From: Thermofilum sp.
GTDB lineage: Archaea > Thermoproteota > Thermoprotei > Thermofilales > Thermofilaceae
DNA: 40,439 bases
NCBI GenBank assembly: GCA_023269735.1
Contig: JAGDWA010000126.1
Coordinates: 1-40,439 of the forward strand
Reading direction: 5' to 3'
Positions 1 through 8,790 of this stretch are shown piece by piece (within the stretch, counting starts at the first letter, position 1; each line of letters opens with the position of its first letter). The notes beneath the pieces were generated by a model. That model had not been told where the DNA came from. It saw only the letters and a list, made by a program, of their open reading frames with translations, and made no database searches. Position numbers and translations under genes: made by a program.

Positions 1-85
1 CTCGCGGCGGCGGGCGGCTGCTTAGCTTCCGGGATCTGACGAGACCGGGCGTTTCCAGCCGCCCTATGGCCGGCTCGGCGCCCCG
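1..85 (-). rRNA. rrf: 5S rRNA, partial (3' part lies outside the window)
   Basis: Reverse complement of 1-70 reads GGCCATAGGGCGGCTGGAAACGCCCGGTCTCGTCAGATCCCGGAAGCTAAGCAGCCG, the 5S hallmark. AT-rich TATA-like element upstream near 104-115. 5' end approximate. Confidence 0.85.
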
Positions 86-157
86 GGTACCCCTCGGTGG
101 GAGGTATTTATGCGTTTATCCGCCGGCGAGGGGCGGCCAGGCTCTCGGCTAGCGTGG

Positions 158-253
158 CGCCGGGGCCGGGATTCGAACCCGGGACTTCGGTGCGGGTTGG
201 CCCCGCCCTCCCGGTTAACAGCCGGGCGCTCCACCGGGCTGAGCTACCCCGGC
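158..253 (-). tRNA. tRNA-Asn(GTT), 3' CCA encoded (155-157), apparent 22-nt intron at 45/46 (about 186-207)
   Basis: Acceptor GCCGGGG/CCCCGGC, anticodon arm CCCGG-CTGTTAA-CCGGG, T arm CCGGG-TTCGAAT-CCCGG. Variable region is 27 nt instead of about 5. Confidence 0.9.
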
Positions 254-381
254 CTCTCCACGCCACTCTCTGTCGCCCTTATAAGAGTTTCCGTCTCGCC
301 GATCCCGCTCGCGAATCCCCTTTTTGCGACTCCGAGAGGTGCGCAGCCAAGGCTTAACAACCCTGTTCGACCTGGAGCGCC

Positions 382-1116
382 GTGGAAGTAAAGTACACAG
401 ACGCTCATTGCCACGCGCACGAGTTCGAAGAGAGCGAGCTTGCCAGGTACGCCGAGACGTTCGCCGCCATCGTGGCCGTCTCCGACGACTTGGAGTCATC
501 GATCAGGACGGTGAGGCTGGCCGAGAGGTTCGGGTACCTGGTCCCCTGCGTGGGCATCCACCCCTGGTCCCTGAAGGCCCTCGGCAGAGTGGACGAAGAG
601 CTCAGGGAGCTGGAGCGGCTGGTGGTCGAGAGGGGGGTGAGGTGCTTGGGCGAGGTGGGGCTCGACCTGGCCTTCACCCCGGAGACCTACGATGCCCAGC
701 TCAGTCTGTTCAGGAGGCTCCTGGAGATCGCCAGGGACCACGACCTGGCGCTCAACCTCCACACCGCCAAGGCGTGGCGGCAGGCTCTGGAGGAGGTTTC
801 GCGCTACGGGATCAGGCGGGCTCTGTTCCACTGGTACACGGGCCCGCCCGACGTCCTCTCGGAGATCGTGGCGCGCGGCTACCTGGTGTCGATAAACCCC
901 ACGGTCAGGGTGAGCGAGAAGCACAGGGAGGTCGCTAGAAGGGTAGCTTTGGCGTGCCTGGCGTTTGAGAGCGACGGCCCCTACCAGTACAGGGGGCTCT
1001 ACCTGACGCCCGACCTGATACCGGAGACCGTGAGGTTCGTGGCGGAGGTGCGGGGGGTGGAGCCCGCCGAGCTTGTAGCGGCAGCGCAGGAGAACCTCGA
1101 GCGCCTCCTCGGCTGA
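382..1116 (+). CDS. TatD family hydrolase
   Basis: N-terminal DAHCHAHEF metal-binding motif, GIHPW, GEVGLD, ESDGPY motifs. Confidence 0.85.
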   Translation: MEVKYTDAHCHAHEFEESELARYAETFAAIVAVSDDLESSIRTVRLAERFGYLVPCVGIHPWSLKALGRVDEELRELERLVVERGVRCLGEVGLDLAFTPETYDAQLSLFRRLLEIARDHDLALNLHTAKAWRQALEEVSRYGIRRALFHWYTGPPDVLSEIVARGYLVSINPTVRVSEKHREVARRVALACLAFESDGPYQYRGLYLTPDLIPETVRFVAEVRGVEPAELVAAAQENLERLLG

Positions 1117-1125
1117 AGCCGCGCG

Positions 1126-2469
1126 CTACCAGGTGACCTCCTCCGTCGCGACGACCCCCACGTAGAAGTCGTTAACGTTGGTGCGCGTGGGCCCTGTTAC
1201 TATGTGGCCGCCCACGATCCTGAAGAACGTGTAGCTGTCGTTATCCCTCAGGTAGGCAGCGGGGTCGATCCCGAGCTGCTTGGCCCGGGGGATGGTGTGG
1301 CCGTCGACCACGGCGCCCGCCGCGTCCGTCGGCCCGTCCACGCCGTCGCTGCCCATGGCCGCCACCGCCACCCCCTCCTCGCCAGCGATCTCGATTGCCG
1401 CCGCCAGCGCGAACTCCTGGTTGCGGCCGCCCCTGCCCTTGCCCCTGACGGTCACCGTGGTCTCGCCCCCGCAGAGGATGACGGCGGGCGGGTCGAGGGG
1501 GTTGCCGCTCCGCTTAGCCTCCAGCACGACGGAGGCCAGCACCCTGCCGGCCTCCCTCGCCTCGCCCCCGATTGAGCTGCTGAGGATGAGCGCGCGGAAG
1601 CCCAGCCCCTCCGCGTAGGCCTTCATCGCCCTCAGAGCGGTCATGTTGTTCCCGATCACCACGGCTAGGGAGTTGTCGAGCTCGCCGGGCTTCGGGGTCT
1701 CCGGGGCCTCGCCCCTGCACCCCCTTTCCAGGTACGCGACCACGGGCTTTGGCGCCTCGCCGAGCACGCCGTACGCCTGGAGCACCCTCAGCGCGTCGCT
1801 GTAGGTGGTGGGGTCGGGCACTGTGGGGCCCGAGGCGATGACGTCAAGGCGGTCGCCCACCACGTCCGACAGCACCAGCGTCAGCACCGGGGACGGCCTA
1901 GCGGTGGCAGCGAGCCTGCCGCCCTTGAGCAGGGACAGGTGCTTCCTGACGGCGTTGATCTCCCCTATCGACGCGCCGCTCCTGAGCAGGAGGTCGGTGA
2001 GCGCCTGCAGGTCCCCGAGGGAGACGCCGGGGACCGGCAGCTCAGCCATGGCGGACCCCCCTCCGGACAGCAGGACGATGAGCGGCACCCCCTCCTCCCT
2101 CGCCCTCTCCGCGGTCCTGAGCGCGAGCTCACCGGCCCTCAGGCTGCCCTCGTCCGGGCGGGGGTGGCCGGCTACCACCGGCACGACCCTCTTCAGCCTC
2201 ACCCGCTCGGCGCCCCTGAGCAGGGTCGCAATACCGCCGCGCACCGCGTCGCCCAGGATCTGCTCCACCGCCTCCGCCATGGGGCCCGCGGCCTTACCCA
2301 GGGCGACGATGTAGGCTCCGCCGCCCACGTCGACCTCGTAGCCCGCGACCCTCAGCCTGCGCCCGTCGAACGCGACCCGCTCCCTCAGTAGCCTGGCGGG
2401 GTCTGCGGCCCTGACCCCCTCAAGGAGCAGGGCGAGGGCTACCTTGCGCGCGTACTCGCAGAGGTGCAT
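1126..2469 (-). CDS. Glycerate 2-kinase (GckA/MOFRL family)
   Basis: ALGKAAGPMAEA, LLSGGGSAMAELP, INAVRKHLSLLKGGRLA, MGSDGVDGPTDAAGA motifs. Confidence 0.9.
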   Translation of the reverse strand: MHLCEYARKVALALLLEGVRAADPARLLRERVAFDGRRLRVAGYEVDVGGGAYIVALGKAAGPMAEAVEQILGDAVRGGIATLLRGAERVRLKRVVPVVAGHPRPDEGSLRAGELALRTAERAREEGVPLIVLLSGGGSAMAELPVPGVSLGDLQALTDLLLRSGASIGEINAVRKHLSLLKGGRLAATARPSPVLTLVLSDVVGDRLDVIASGPTVPDPTTYSDALRVLQAYGVLGEAPKPVVAYLERGCRGEAPETPKPGELDNSLAVVIGNNMTALRAMKAYAEGLGFRALILSSSIGGEAREAGRVLASVVLEAKRSGNPLDPPAVILCGGETTVTVRGKGRGGRNQEFALAAAIEIAGEEGVAVAAMGSDGVDGPTDAAGAVVDGHTIPRAKQLGIDPAAYLRDNDSYTFFRIVGGHIVTGPTRTNVNDFYVGVVATEEVTW

Positions 2470-2508
2470 GCCGACAGCGATATTAGTGCGGGGTTGTTAA
2501 CGCTTTCC

Positions 2509-3153
2509 GTGGGCGAGATTCGCTTCAGGGGGGTTAGGATCGAGCGTATCGCCCATGCTGCCTTCAGACTGGAGGGCGGGGGCGTCGTCGTCTACGTAGA
2601 CCCCTTCTCGGTGCCAGCTGGGCGCGCCGACGGCGACGTGGGCGTCTGCACCCACGACCATTACGACCACTGCAGCCCCGACGACCTGAGGAAGGTCCTC
2701 AAGCGCGACGCAGTGATCGTGGCTTCCGTCAACTGCGAGAGGAGGCTGCGGGGGTTGAGGTGGGAGGCGAAGCTCCTGAGGCCGGGTGAGGAGGTCTCCG
2801 TGAAAGGCGTCAGGATCCGCGCCGTGCCTGCGTACAATGTCGGCAAGCCCTACCACCCGCGCCATTACAACGGCATCGGCGCTATCATCGAGATTAGCGG
2901 AGTCCGCATCTACCACGCTGGCGACACCGACCTCATACCCGAGATGGACCAGCTGGCGGGGGCCGTTGACGTGGCGCTGCTCCCTGTGAGCGGCGTGTAC
3001 GTGATGACGGCTGAGGAGGCTGCGGAAGCCGCGCGCAGGATAAGGCCCGCGCTGGCGGTACCCATGCACTACGGGGCGATCGTGGGATCGGCGTCCGACG
3101 CTGAGAGGTTCAGGAGGCTCGTGGAGGGAGTCTGCGAGGTAGCGGTAATATAG
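2509..3153 (+). CDS. MBL-fold metallo-hydrolase (UPF0173-like); start GTG 2509 inferred
   Basis: THDHYDHCSPDD, HAGDTDLIPEM, PMHYGA motifs. ORF opens at 2464, but the more likely start is downstream. Confidence 0.85.
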   Translation: MGEIRFRGVRIERIAHAAFRLEGGGVVVYVDPFSVPAGRADGDVGVCTHDHYDHCSPDDLRKVLKRDAVIVASVNCERRLRGLRWEAKLLRPGEEVSVKGVRIRAVPAYNVGKPYHPRHYNGIGAIIEISGVRIYHAGDTDLIPEMDQLAGAVDVALLPVSGVYVMTAEEAAEAARRIRPALAVPMHYGAIVGSASDAERFRRLVEGVCEVAVI

Positions 3154-3213
3154 GCCGCGCGCTAGTGGCCTGGAGCTGACAGCTGATGAAGGTCTGGAGC
3201 CCTGATGGGAGGC

Positions 3214-3387
3214 ATGATGAGGGCGGAGACGGTTCGCGTTTCGATCAGGCTGACGGCGGAGCAGTACAGGCTGCTCAAGCTGCTCGTCGATGCGGGGGCC
3301 TACTCGTCGATGTCCGACGCGCTGAGGGAGGCAGTCGTTAGGCTGGTCAGGGACTACGCGCCCCTCCTACGGCACGCCTATACGTAG
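3214..3387 (+). CDS. Ribbon-helix-helix (CopG/MetJ-like) DNA-binding protein
   Basis: TVRVSIRLTAEQYRLLKLLVDAGAYSSMSDALREAVVRLV. Purine-rich GGGAGG just upstream of ATGATG. Confidence 0.75.
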   Translation: MMRAETVRVSIRLTAEQYRLLKLLVDAGAYSSMSDALREAVVRLVRDYAPLLRHAYT

Positions 3388-4118
3388 AACTGCGGCAGAT
3401 CGAACCTCCGGGCTCTCATGCTCTCCTTTATCGCTTCGACGATCTCCGCCTCGCGCCGCCTCACCTCCTCTATCAGCATGTCCAGGTTCCTCGTATCGAT
3501 TGCCACCCCGAGTATCTTGCTTAGGGCCTGGACCAGCTGCTTAGCGGCCATCGGATCGAGCTCCGGCTGGCTGACGTAGCCCATCAGGACGTAGGCCTTC
3601 AGGCCGCGCAGGGCAGCCAGGGCTGGGAGCAGCCCGCAAGCGCCCGTGATCACGCCGCCCGGCGAGGGCTTGAAGCCCATCGCGGCCAGCTCCTCCCTGA
3701 CCCTTTCGTCGGCGGCCGCGAAGTAGACCCCCTCACCCTCCCCCATCGTCGTCCCGCAGACCCCTACGACCTCGGAGCCGCCGACCATCTGGAAGTAATC
3801 GAGGACGTACTCGGCCACCTCGTACTGCATCCACGCGACGGGCTGCGTGGGGGCGGTGACGAACAAGGTATCCCGGGGGCCCTCGAGCAGGTAGAACTCG
3901 TAGGCGGGAAGGTGGATGACGGAGCCCTCGTCCACGAGCACGGCCACGTTGGAGTGCAGGAGCAAGCCGTCGGTGACCAGCTCAGCGACCTTAGGCAGCT
4001 TCATCTCCCTCACTATGTAGTCTACCGCCAGCTTCCCAGCGTACCCGATGCCCGGCAGCCCCTGCACGAGCAGCCCCTCCCTCAGCTTGACGCGCTGCAC
4101 CTCGCGGAGCCTGATCAT
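3378..4118 (-). CDS. PAC2 family (proteasome assembly chaperone-like) protein
   Basis: LLVQGLPGIGYAGKLAVDYIV, VVGVCGTTMGEGEGVYFAA, GVITGACGLLPALA. Confidence 0.85.
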   Translation of the reverse strand: MIRLREVQRVKLREGLLVQGLPGIGYAGKLAVDYIVREMKLPKVAELVTDGLLLHSNVAVLVDEGSVIHLPAYEFYLLEGPRDTLFVTAPTQPVAWMQYEVAEYVLDYFQMVGGSEVVGVCGTTMGEGEGVYFAAADERVREELAAMGFKPSPGGVITGACGLLPALAALRGLKAYVLMGYVSQPELDPMAAKQLVQALSKILGVAIDTRNLDMLIEEVRRREAEIVEAIKESMRARRFDLPQFYV

Positions 4119-4197
4119 CAGCGGATGCCGGCGGGCGAGGCTTTTTAACCTCTCAGTGGCCGCAACCGACTAGTACCACCGGCGGGCCCCAGGGAGC

Positions 4198-5712
4198 GTG
4201 GCCAGTCCCGTCTTCCTCGGCATCGACGTTGGCACAGGCGGCTGCAAGGTGGTGGCCTTCGACCCCGACGGCAACCCGGTGGCCTCGGCCTACAGGGAGT
4301 ACCCGGTCCTCCACCCCCGCGTGGGGTGGGCGGAGCAGGATCCGGACAGGTGGTGGAAGGCAGCGGTCGAGGCCCTGAAGGAGATCACGAAGGTGGTGCC
4401 CCCCGACAGCATCGCGGCGGTGGGCCTGACATCGCAGAGGGAGGCCTTCGCGCCTCTCGACAGGGAGGGCAGGGTCCTCCACAACGCCATAATATGGCTG
4501 GACTCGCGCGCGTCGAGGCAGGAGCAGTGGGTCCGCGAGCGCTTGGGCCCCCGCCGCGTGCTCGAGATCACCGGGCTGCCGGTAGACCAGATGTTCTCCG
4601 CCGTGAAGCTGCTGTGGCTGAAGGAGGAGCGGAGGGACGTCTTCGAGAGGATAGACAAGATCGCCTTCGCGAAGGACTACCTCGCCCTCAGGCTGACGGG
4701 GGAGCTGTGCACGGACTACAGCATGGCCTCGAGGACCATGCTCCTCGACGTCAGGAGGCTGGTGTGGTCCGAGGAGCTGTGCGAGGAGATGGGGATCCCG
4801 CTGGACATCCTGCCGCCCCTTAGGGGCTCCTGGGAGGTCGTAGGCGAGGTCACCGGTGGGGCGGCCGAGGCCACTGGCCTCAGGAAGGGGACGCCGGTCG
4901 TCTGCGGCGGGGGCGACAGGCCCTGCGAAGCCCTGGGCGCCGGCGCCCTCGAGGAGGGCGACGTCAACATCGGGACTGGCACGGGCACGTGCTTCGAAGC
5001 CCCCCTGAGCGAGCCGAGGCCGGACCCCAAGATGCGGATCGACACCTGCGTCCACGTGGTCCCGGCGAGGTGGGAGTACGAGATCGTCGTGAACGCTACG
5101 GGGGAGTCGCTGCGGTGGTTCCGCGACCAGCTCGGACACCGCGAGGTTGAGGAGGCGAAGAGGCGCGGGGCCTCGCCCTACGACATCCTCTTGGAGGAGG
5201 CCGAGGGGATCCCGCCGGGGAGCGACGGCCTGTTCTACTTCCCCTACCTGTGGGGGGCCAAAGCCCCCTTCTTCAACGCAAAGGCCAAGGCCGCTTTCGT
5301 TGGCCTCACCCACGCGCACACGAGGGCCCACATGGTGCGCGCGATTTTGGAGGGTGTCGCCTACCACTACAGGGGGGTCTTCGAGCTCCTAGAGGAGCTC
5401 GGGGTGAGGGTCAGGAGGGTCACCATGACGGGAGGAGAGGTGAGGGGCAAGCTCTGGAACAGGATCAAGGCCTCCACCCTGGGCCTGAAGATACTCTTGC
5501 CCAGGGTCAGCGACGCCGCGAGCTTGGGAGCGGCGATCCTGGCGGCTGTCGGCTCCAAGCACTACGCGAGCTTCGAGCGCGCGGTGAGCTCGATGGTGAG
5601 CGTGGAGCAGGAGGTGGAACCGGTGCCCGAGCTCGAGGCGGCGTACAGGGGGCTTTACGGCAGGTACGTAGCCCTCTACAGACGCTTGGAGGCCACCTTC
5701 GACCTGCTTTAG
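4198..5712 (+). CDS. FGGY-family carbohydrate kinase (xylulokinase-like)
   Basis: FLGIDVGTGGCKVVAFD, GLTSQREAF, NIGTGTGTCFE, TGGEVRGKLWNRIKA; GTG start. Confidence 0.88.
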   Translation: MASPVFLGIDVGTGGCKVVAFDPDGNPVASAYREYPVLHPRVGWAEQDPDRWWKAAVEALKEITKVVPPDSIAAVGLTSQREAFAPLDREGRVLHNAIIWLDSRASRQEQWVRERLGPRRVLEITGLPVDQMFSAVKLLWLKEERRDVFERIDKIAFAKDYLALRLTGELCTDYSMASRTMLLDVRRLVWSEELCEEMGIPLDILPPLRGSWEVVGEVTGGAAEATGLRKGTPVVCGGGDRPCEALGAGALEEGDVNIGTGTGTCFEAPLSEPRPDPKMRIDTCVHVVPARWEYEIVVNATGESLRWFRDQLGHREVEEAKRRGASPYDILLEEAEGIPPGSDGLFYFPYLWGAKAPFFNAKAKAAFVGLTHAHTRAHMVRAILEGVAYHYRGVFELLEELGVRVRRVTMTGGEVRGKLWNRIKASTLGLKILLPRVSDAASLGAAILAAVGSKHYASFERAVSSMVSVEQEVEPVPELEAAYRGLYGRYVALYRRLEATFDLL

Positions 5713-5750
5713 AGCAAGATTAAAAAGCGGAGCGAGCGCGTGGAGCGCTG

Positions 5751-5843
5751 AGCCCGGTGGTGTAGCGGCAAGCATGCGGGGCTTTGGCCCCCGAGCCGCG
5801 GTTCGCCGCGCGGGAAGCCCGGGTTCGAATCCCGGCCGGGCTA
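5751..5843 (+). tRNA. tRNA-Gln(TTG), CCA encoded (5844-5846), apparent 21-nt intron at 45/46 (about 5796-5816)
   Basis: Acceptor AGCCCGG/CCGGGCT, anticodon arm CGGGG-CTTTGGC-CCCCG, T arm CCGGG-TTCGAAT-CCCGG. Variable region 25 nt. Confidence 0.9.
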
Positions 5844-5864
5844 CCACCAACGTTAAATGGGCTG

Positions 5865-6929
5865 GTGCGCCCTTCTCCCGTGACCGAAAGGGGGGTTCGC
5901 CCCGCGAAGTGGTACGAGAAGCTTGAGGGCAAGCGGGTGAGGTGCCTTCTTTGCCCCTGGAAGTGCGTCCTCGAGCCCGGTCGGGTCGGGCTGTGCGGGG
6001 TCCGAGCGAACAAGGACGGGGAGCTGTTCACGCTCGTCTACGGCCTCGCCTCGTCCATCGCGATCGACCCCATCGAGAAGAAGCCACTGTACCACTTCTA
6101 CCCCGGCGCACCGATCCTGAGCATAAGCACCGTCGGCTGCAACTTCAGGTGCCCCTGGTGCCAGAACTGGACGATCACGCGCGCCAGCCCAGAGAAGGCG
6201 TGGCTGGAGTACCTGGACCCCGAGGGCGTGGTCAAGCTGATGAAGCGGTACGACGTCCCCTTTGTGGCGTACACTTACAACGAGCCGCTGATATGGTACG
6301 AGTACGTCGAGGACGTGGCTAAGCTCGTGAAGGAGGCGGGCGGCTTCAACGTGCTGGTCACCAACGGCTACGTGAACAGCGAGCCGCTGGAGGAGCTCGC
6401 GAGGTACATCGACGCCGCGAACGTCGACGTCAAGGCGTTCAACCCGCTGACGTACCTGAAGGTCATCGGGGGCAAGCTTGAGCCGGTGCTGCAGAACGTC
6501 AAGGCCCTGAGGGAGAGGGGCGTGCACGTGGAGCTCACCTACCTAGTGGTGCCGGGCGTCAACGACTCGGCTGAGGAGTTCGGCAAGCTGGTGCGCTGGG
6601 TGCTCGACGAGCTGGGGCCCGAGGTGCCCCTCCACATTACCAGGTTCTTCCCAGCCTACAAATTCGTCGACCGGCCGCCGACTCCCGTGGAGACCCTCCT
6701 CAGGTTCTGGGAGCTCGCTAGGCGGGAAGGGCTCCACTACGTCTACGTGGGGAACGTGCCGGGCCAGAGCGGCGAGTACACCTACTGCCCCCGCTGCGGC
6801 AAGGCCGTGATAAAGCGCTTCGGCTTCGATATCGTGGAGTGGAACCTGACCAACGACAACCGATGCAAGTTCTGTGGAGCGCCCGTCCACGTGGTCGGAG
6901 GTAGGTGGCGCTGGACCTCGCGGCTCTAG
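5865..6929 (+). CDS. amrS: AmmeMemoRadiSam-type radical SAM enzyme (AmrS-like)
   Basis: CPWKC..GRVGLCGVRAN, TVGCNFRCPWCQNW cluster motif, YTYNEPLIWYEY, C-terminal zinc-ribbon cysteines. ORF opens inside the tRNA; real start likely GTG 5865 or 5880. Confidence 0.88.
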   Translation: MRPSPVTERGVRPAKWYEKLEGKRVRCLLCPWKCVLEPGRVGLCGVRANKDGELFTLVYGLASSIAIDPIEKKPLYHFYPGAPILSISTVGCNFRCPWCQNWTITRASPEKAWLEYLDPEGVVKLMKRYDVPFVAYTYNEPLIWYEYVEDVAKLVKEAGGFNVLVTNGYVNSEPLEELARYIDAANVDVKAFNPLTYLKVIGGKLEPVLQNVKALRERGVHVELTYLVVPGVNDSAEEFGKLVRWVLDELGPEVPLHITRFFPAYKFVDRPPTPVETLLRFWELARREGLHYVYVGNVPGQSGEYTYCPRCGKAVIKRFGFDIVEWNLTNDNRCKFCGAPVHVVGGRWRWTSRL

Positions 6930-7444
6930 CGCGGGAGCGTGACCCCGCGCTGGCCCTGGTACCTCCCGCGGTAGGGGACGGGCTCCCCCTCGACCCTGTA
7001 GAACACCACGTGAGCGAACCTCAGCCCCCTCTTCAGGACGACGGGGAAGGCCCCGCCGTGGACTTCTAGGGTTATCTGCCCTTCGAAGCCCGCGTCGATG
7101 ACGGTGGGGGGTATGGAGAGCCCCAGCCTGGCGAAGGTGCTCCTTAGCTCTATGAGGCCGGCCACGTCCTCCGGCATCTTGACGTACTCGAGCGTGGAGA
7201 CCAGGACCTTCATGTAGGGCTGCAGGATGAACGCCGAGTCGACCTTCATGACCTTGTAGTACTCGCTCAGGTCGACCTCCCCCAGCCTCTCCGGGTCGAG
7301 GGGAGCGGGGTTGTTAAGCAGCACGGCGACCTCATCCCCTATGCGCAGGTCGATGCCGTTCTCCCTGATGCAGTCGTCGGAGAAGGGCTCCACCCTCAGC
7401 AGGCCCAGCTCTATCAGCCGCCGGATCTCGGCGCCCGAGAGCAC
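6926..7444 (-). CDS. dcd: dCTP deaminase
   Basis: RSTFARLGLSIPPTVIDAGFEGQITLEV, FAHVVFYRV. Confidence 0.93.
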   Translation of the reverse strand: MLSGAEIRRLIELGLLRVEPFSDDCIRENGIDLRIGDEVAVLLNNPAPLDPERLGEVDLSEYYKVMKVDSAFILQPYMKVLVSTLEYVKMPEDVAGLIELRSTFARLGLSIPPTVIDAGFEGQITLEVHGGAFPVVLKRGLRFAHVVFYRVEGEPVPYRGRYQGQRGVTLPR

Positions 7445-7450
7445 GCTCGG

Positions 7451-8332
7451 TTAGCGCTGGGGAGCTTTTGCATGTAACGTTTCCCTCACTGCTATGACCC
7501 CCTCACCCACCTTGACGCCGGCGGCCGAGGCGACCGGGAGGCACTTGGCGAGCAGCACGTGGACGACGGGCTTCGGGGGCGCCCACTCCTCGAAGGCCTC
7601 GAAGTTGGCCATCCCCTTCGCGATGATGACGTCGGCGGAGGCCAGCGCCTCAAGTGCCTCCCCCGAGAGCTCCCCTGGCAGGGGGGCCGCGCTGTCGCTT
7701 CCTGTGCCCACCACCTTCGCGTACTCGCCGAAGCCCATCGCCACGGCCTCGTCCACCGTCACGTCGTTCTGGTAGGCGCCGCTCTTCGCCAGCACGTAGA
7801 CCTCGAGGTCCATTCCCCTCAGGGCCTTGACGACCTCGAGGTCCACCACGGCCTCCCCCGCGTTGTCGAGGATGTAGGCGATCCGCCTGGCCCTGGAGAT
7901 CAGGTAGCACGCGCGCTCACGCTCGTCCCTGCCCAGCTTGACCGAGAGGTCGACGCCCATGGACTCGTAGCCGGGGACTCCGGGGTCGAGGGCGTTAGCG
8001 GCGATGGAAGCCGCGAGGAGCTCGCCCACTAGCTCGCACCCCCTCAGGTCGGCGAGCCGCTGCAGGAGGAGGGGCAGGACCCTCTCCCTCACGAGCTTGT
8101 TGCTCTCCTCCTTGTACCTTGAGTAGGGGTCGCTAGCCCTCACTGACAGCTTGACGAACCTGAACGTCTCCGTTGCCAGCCTGATCGTGGAGGAGTAGGG
8201 GTTGGAGGACGACAGGATCCCCGCGAGCCTGGCGAGGGCCTGGACCTTGCTGGCATCGTCTAGCTGGGACGCCAGCAACTCTCGCGACCTCGCCGAGTAG
8301 ATGCAGGGGATGCACTGCGGCCAGATTCTCAC
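7451..8332 (-). CDS. DUF89/ARMT1-like (damage-control phosphatase family) protein
   Basis: IWPQCIPCIYSAR, YILDNAGEAVVDLEVVKAL, IAKGMANFEAF; GTG start. Confidence 0.85.
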   Translation of the reverse strand: MRIWPQCIPCIYSARSRELLASQLDDASKVQALARLAGILSSSNPYSSTIRLATETFRFVKLSVRASDPYSRYKEESNKLVRERVLPLLLQRLADLRGCELVGELLAASIAANALDPGVPGYESMGVDLSVKLGRDERERACYLISRARRIAYILDNAGEAVVDLEVVKALRGMDLEVYVLAKSGAYQNDVTVDEAVAMGFGEYAKVVGTGSDSAAPLPGELSGEALEALASADVIIAKGMANFEAFEEWAPPKPVVHVLLAKCLPVASAAGVKVGEGVIAVRETLHAKAPQR

Positions 8333-8354
8333 GGGCCCCCCGCGCGGGGGGCCC
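8333..8354. repeat. 22-bp perfect GC palindrome GGGCCCCCCGCGCGGGGGGCCC
   Basis: Read directly; abuts the GTG start of the DUF89 gene (start codon 8330-8332). Confidence 0.95.
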
Positions 8355-8366
8355 GGAAAAGCGTGG

Positions 8367-8477
8367 CGGGCCGGCCGGGATTCGAACCCGGGTCCTCCGC
8401 CGCGCAGCAGCGCGCCTACGGGTTAAAAGCCTCGACCGGCACGCGCCCGTCGCTCTTCCTGGCTGAGCTACCGGCCC
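8367..8477 (-). tRNA. tRNA-Lys(TTT), CCA encoded (8364-8366), two apparent introns: 16 nt at 30/31 (about 8431-8446) and 21 nt at 45/46 (about 8395-8415)
   Basis: Acceptor GGGCCGG/CCGGCCC, loop CTTTTAA. ACGGG/CCCGT anticodon stem forms only after removing 16 nt. Variable region 26 nt. Confidence 0.88.
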
Positions 8478-8610
8478 GCAGCGTGTGGGCTTCGCGCCTT
8501 AAAGCCTTTTTCCGGCCCCCGGGGCAGTGTGGCAGGCCCTCACGCCCGCGGGGGTCAGCCCGACAGTCCTCGTCACCGCTCGCTCGGCAGGCCACTCACC
8601 ATGTTGGTGG

Positions 8611-8711
8611 AGCCCCGGCCGGGATTCGAACCCGGGTCCCCCGGCTCCCCTGGCTCGGGGCGCCCCCGCGCTTACAAGGCCGATGCTCCGACCAGGCTGA
8701 GCTACCGGGGC
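8611..8711 (-). tRNA. tRNA-Thr(TGT), CCA encoded (8608-8610), apparent 26-nt canonical intron at 37/38 (about 8647-8672)
   Basis: Acceptor GCCCCGG/CCGGGGC. TCGGC-CTTGTAA-GCCGG anticodon arm restored after intron removal. Confidence 0.88.
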
Positions 8712-8790
8712 CTGGGGCCTCGCCGCCCCCCAGACCTTAAAGCCTTCGCTAGCCACATCAGGTTTAAAAGAGTCGTCGGGGGGACGGCCC

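Noticed and set aside
183-209. tRNA-Asn extra segment as a class-II variable arm rather than an intron
   Set aside because: Asn is a class I tRNA and excision yields a canonical AGGTC loop; kept only as an alternative in the findings pending RNA data.
3180-3260. Possible C/D-box sRNA (TGATGA ... CTGA ... ATGATGA) before the RHH gene
   Set aside because: C'-D spacing far too long and the second half is coding sequence for the RHH protein; the ATGATGA is simply the start-codon region.
4153-5367. 404-aa antisense ORF opposite the FGGY kinase
   Set aside because: Shadow ORF with no recognisable motifs; the sense strand encodes a complete kinase.
8504-8607. Possible C/D-box sRNA downstream of tRNA-Thr (GGTGACGAGGACTGTCGGGCTGA on the minus strand)
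   Set aside because: Only one good C'/D pair (C' box with a mismatch); the upstream C/D' half has wrong spacing and poor C box.
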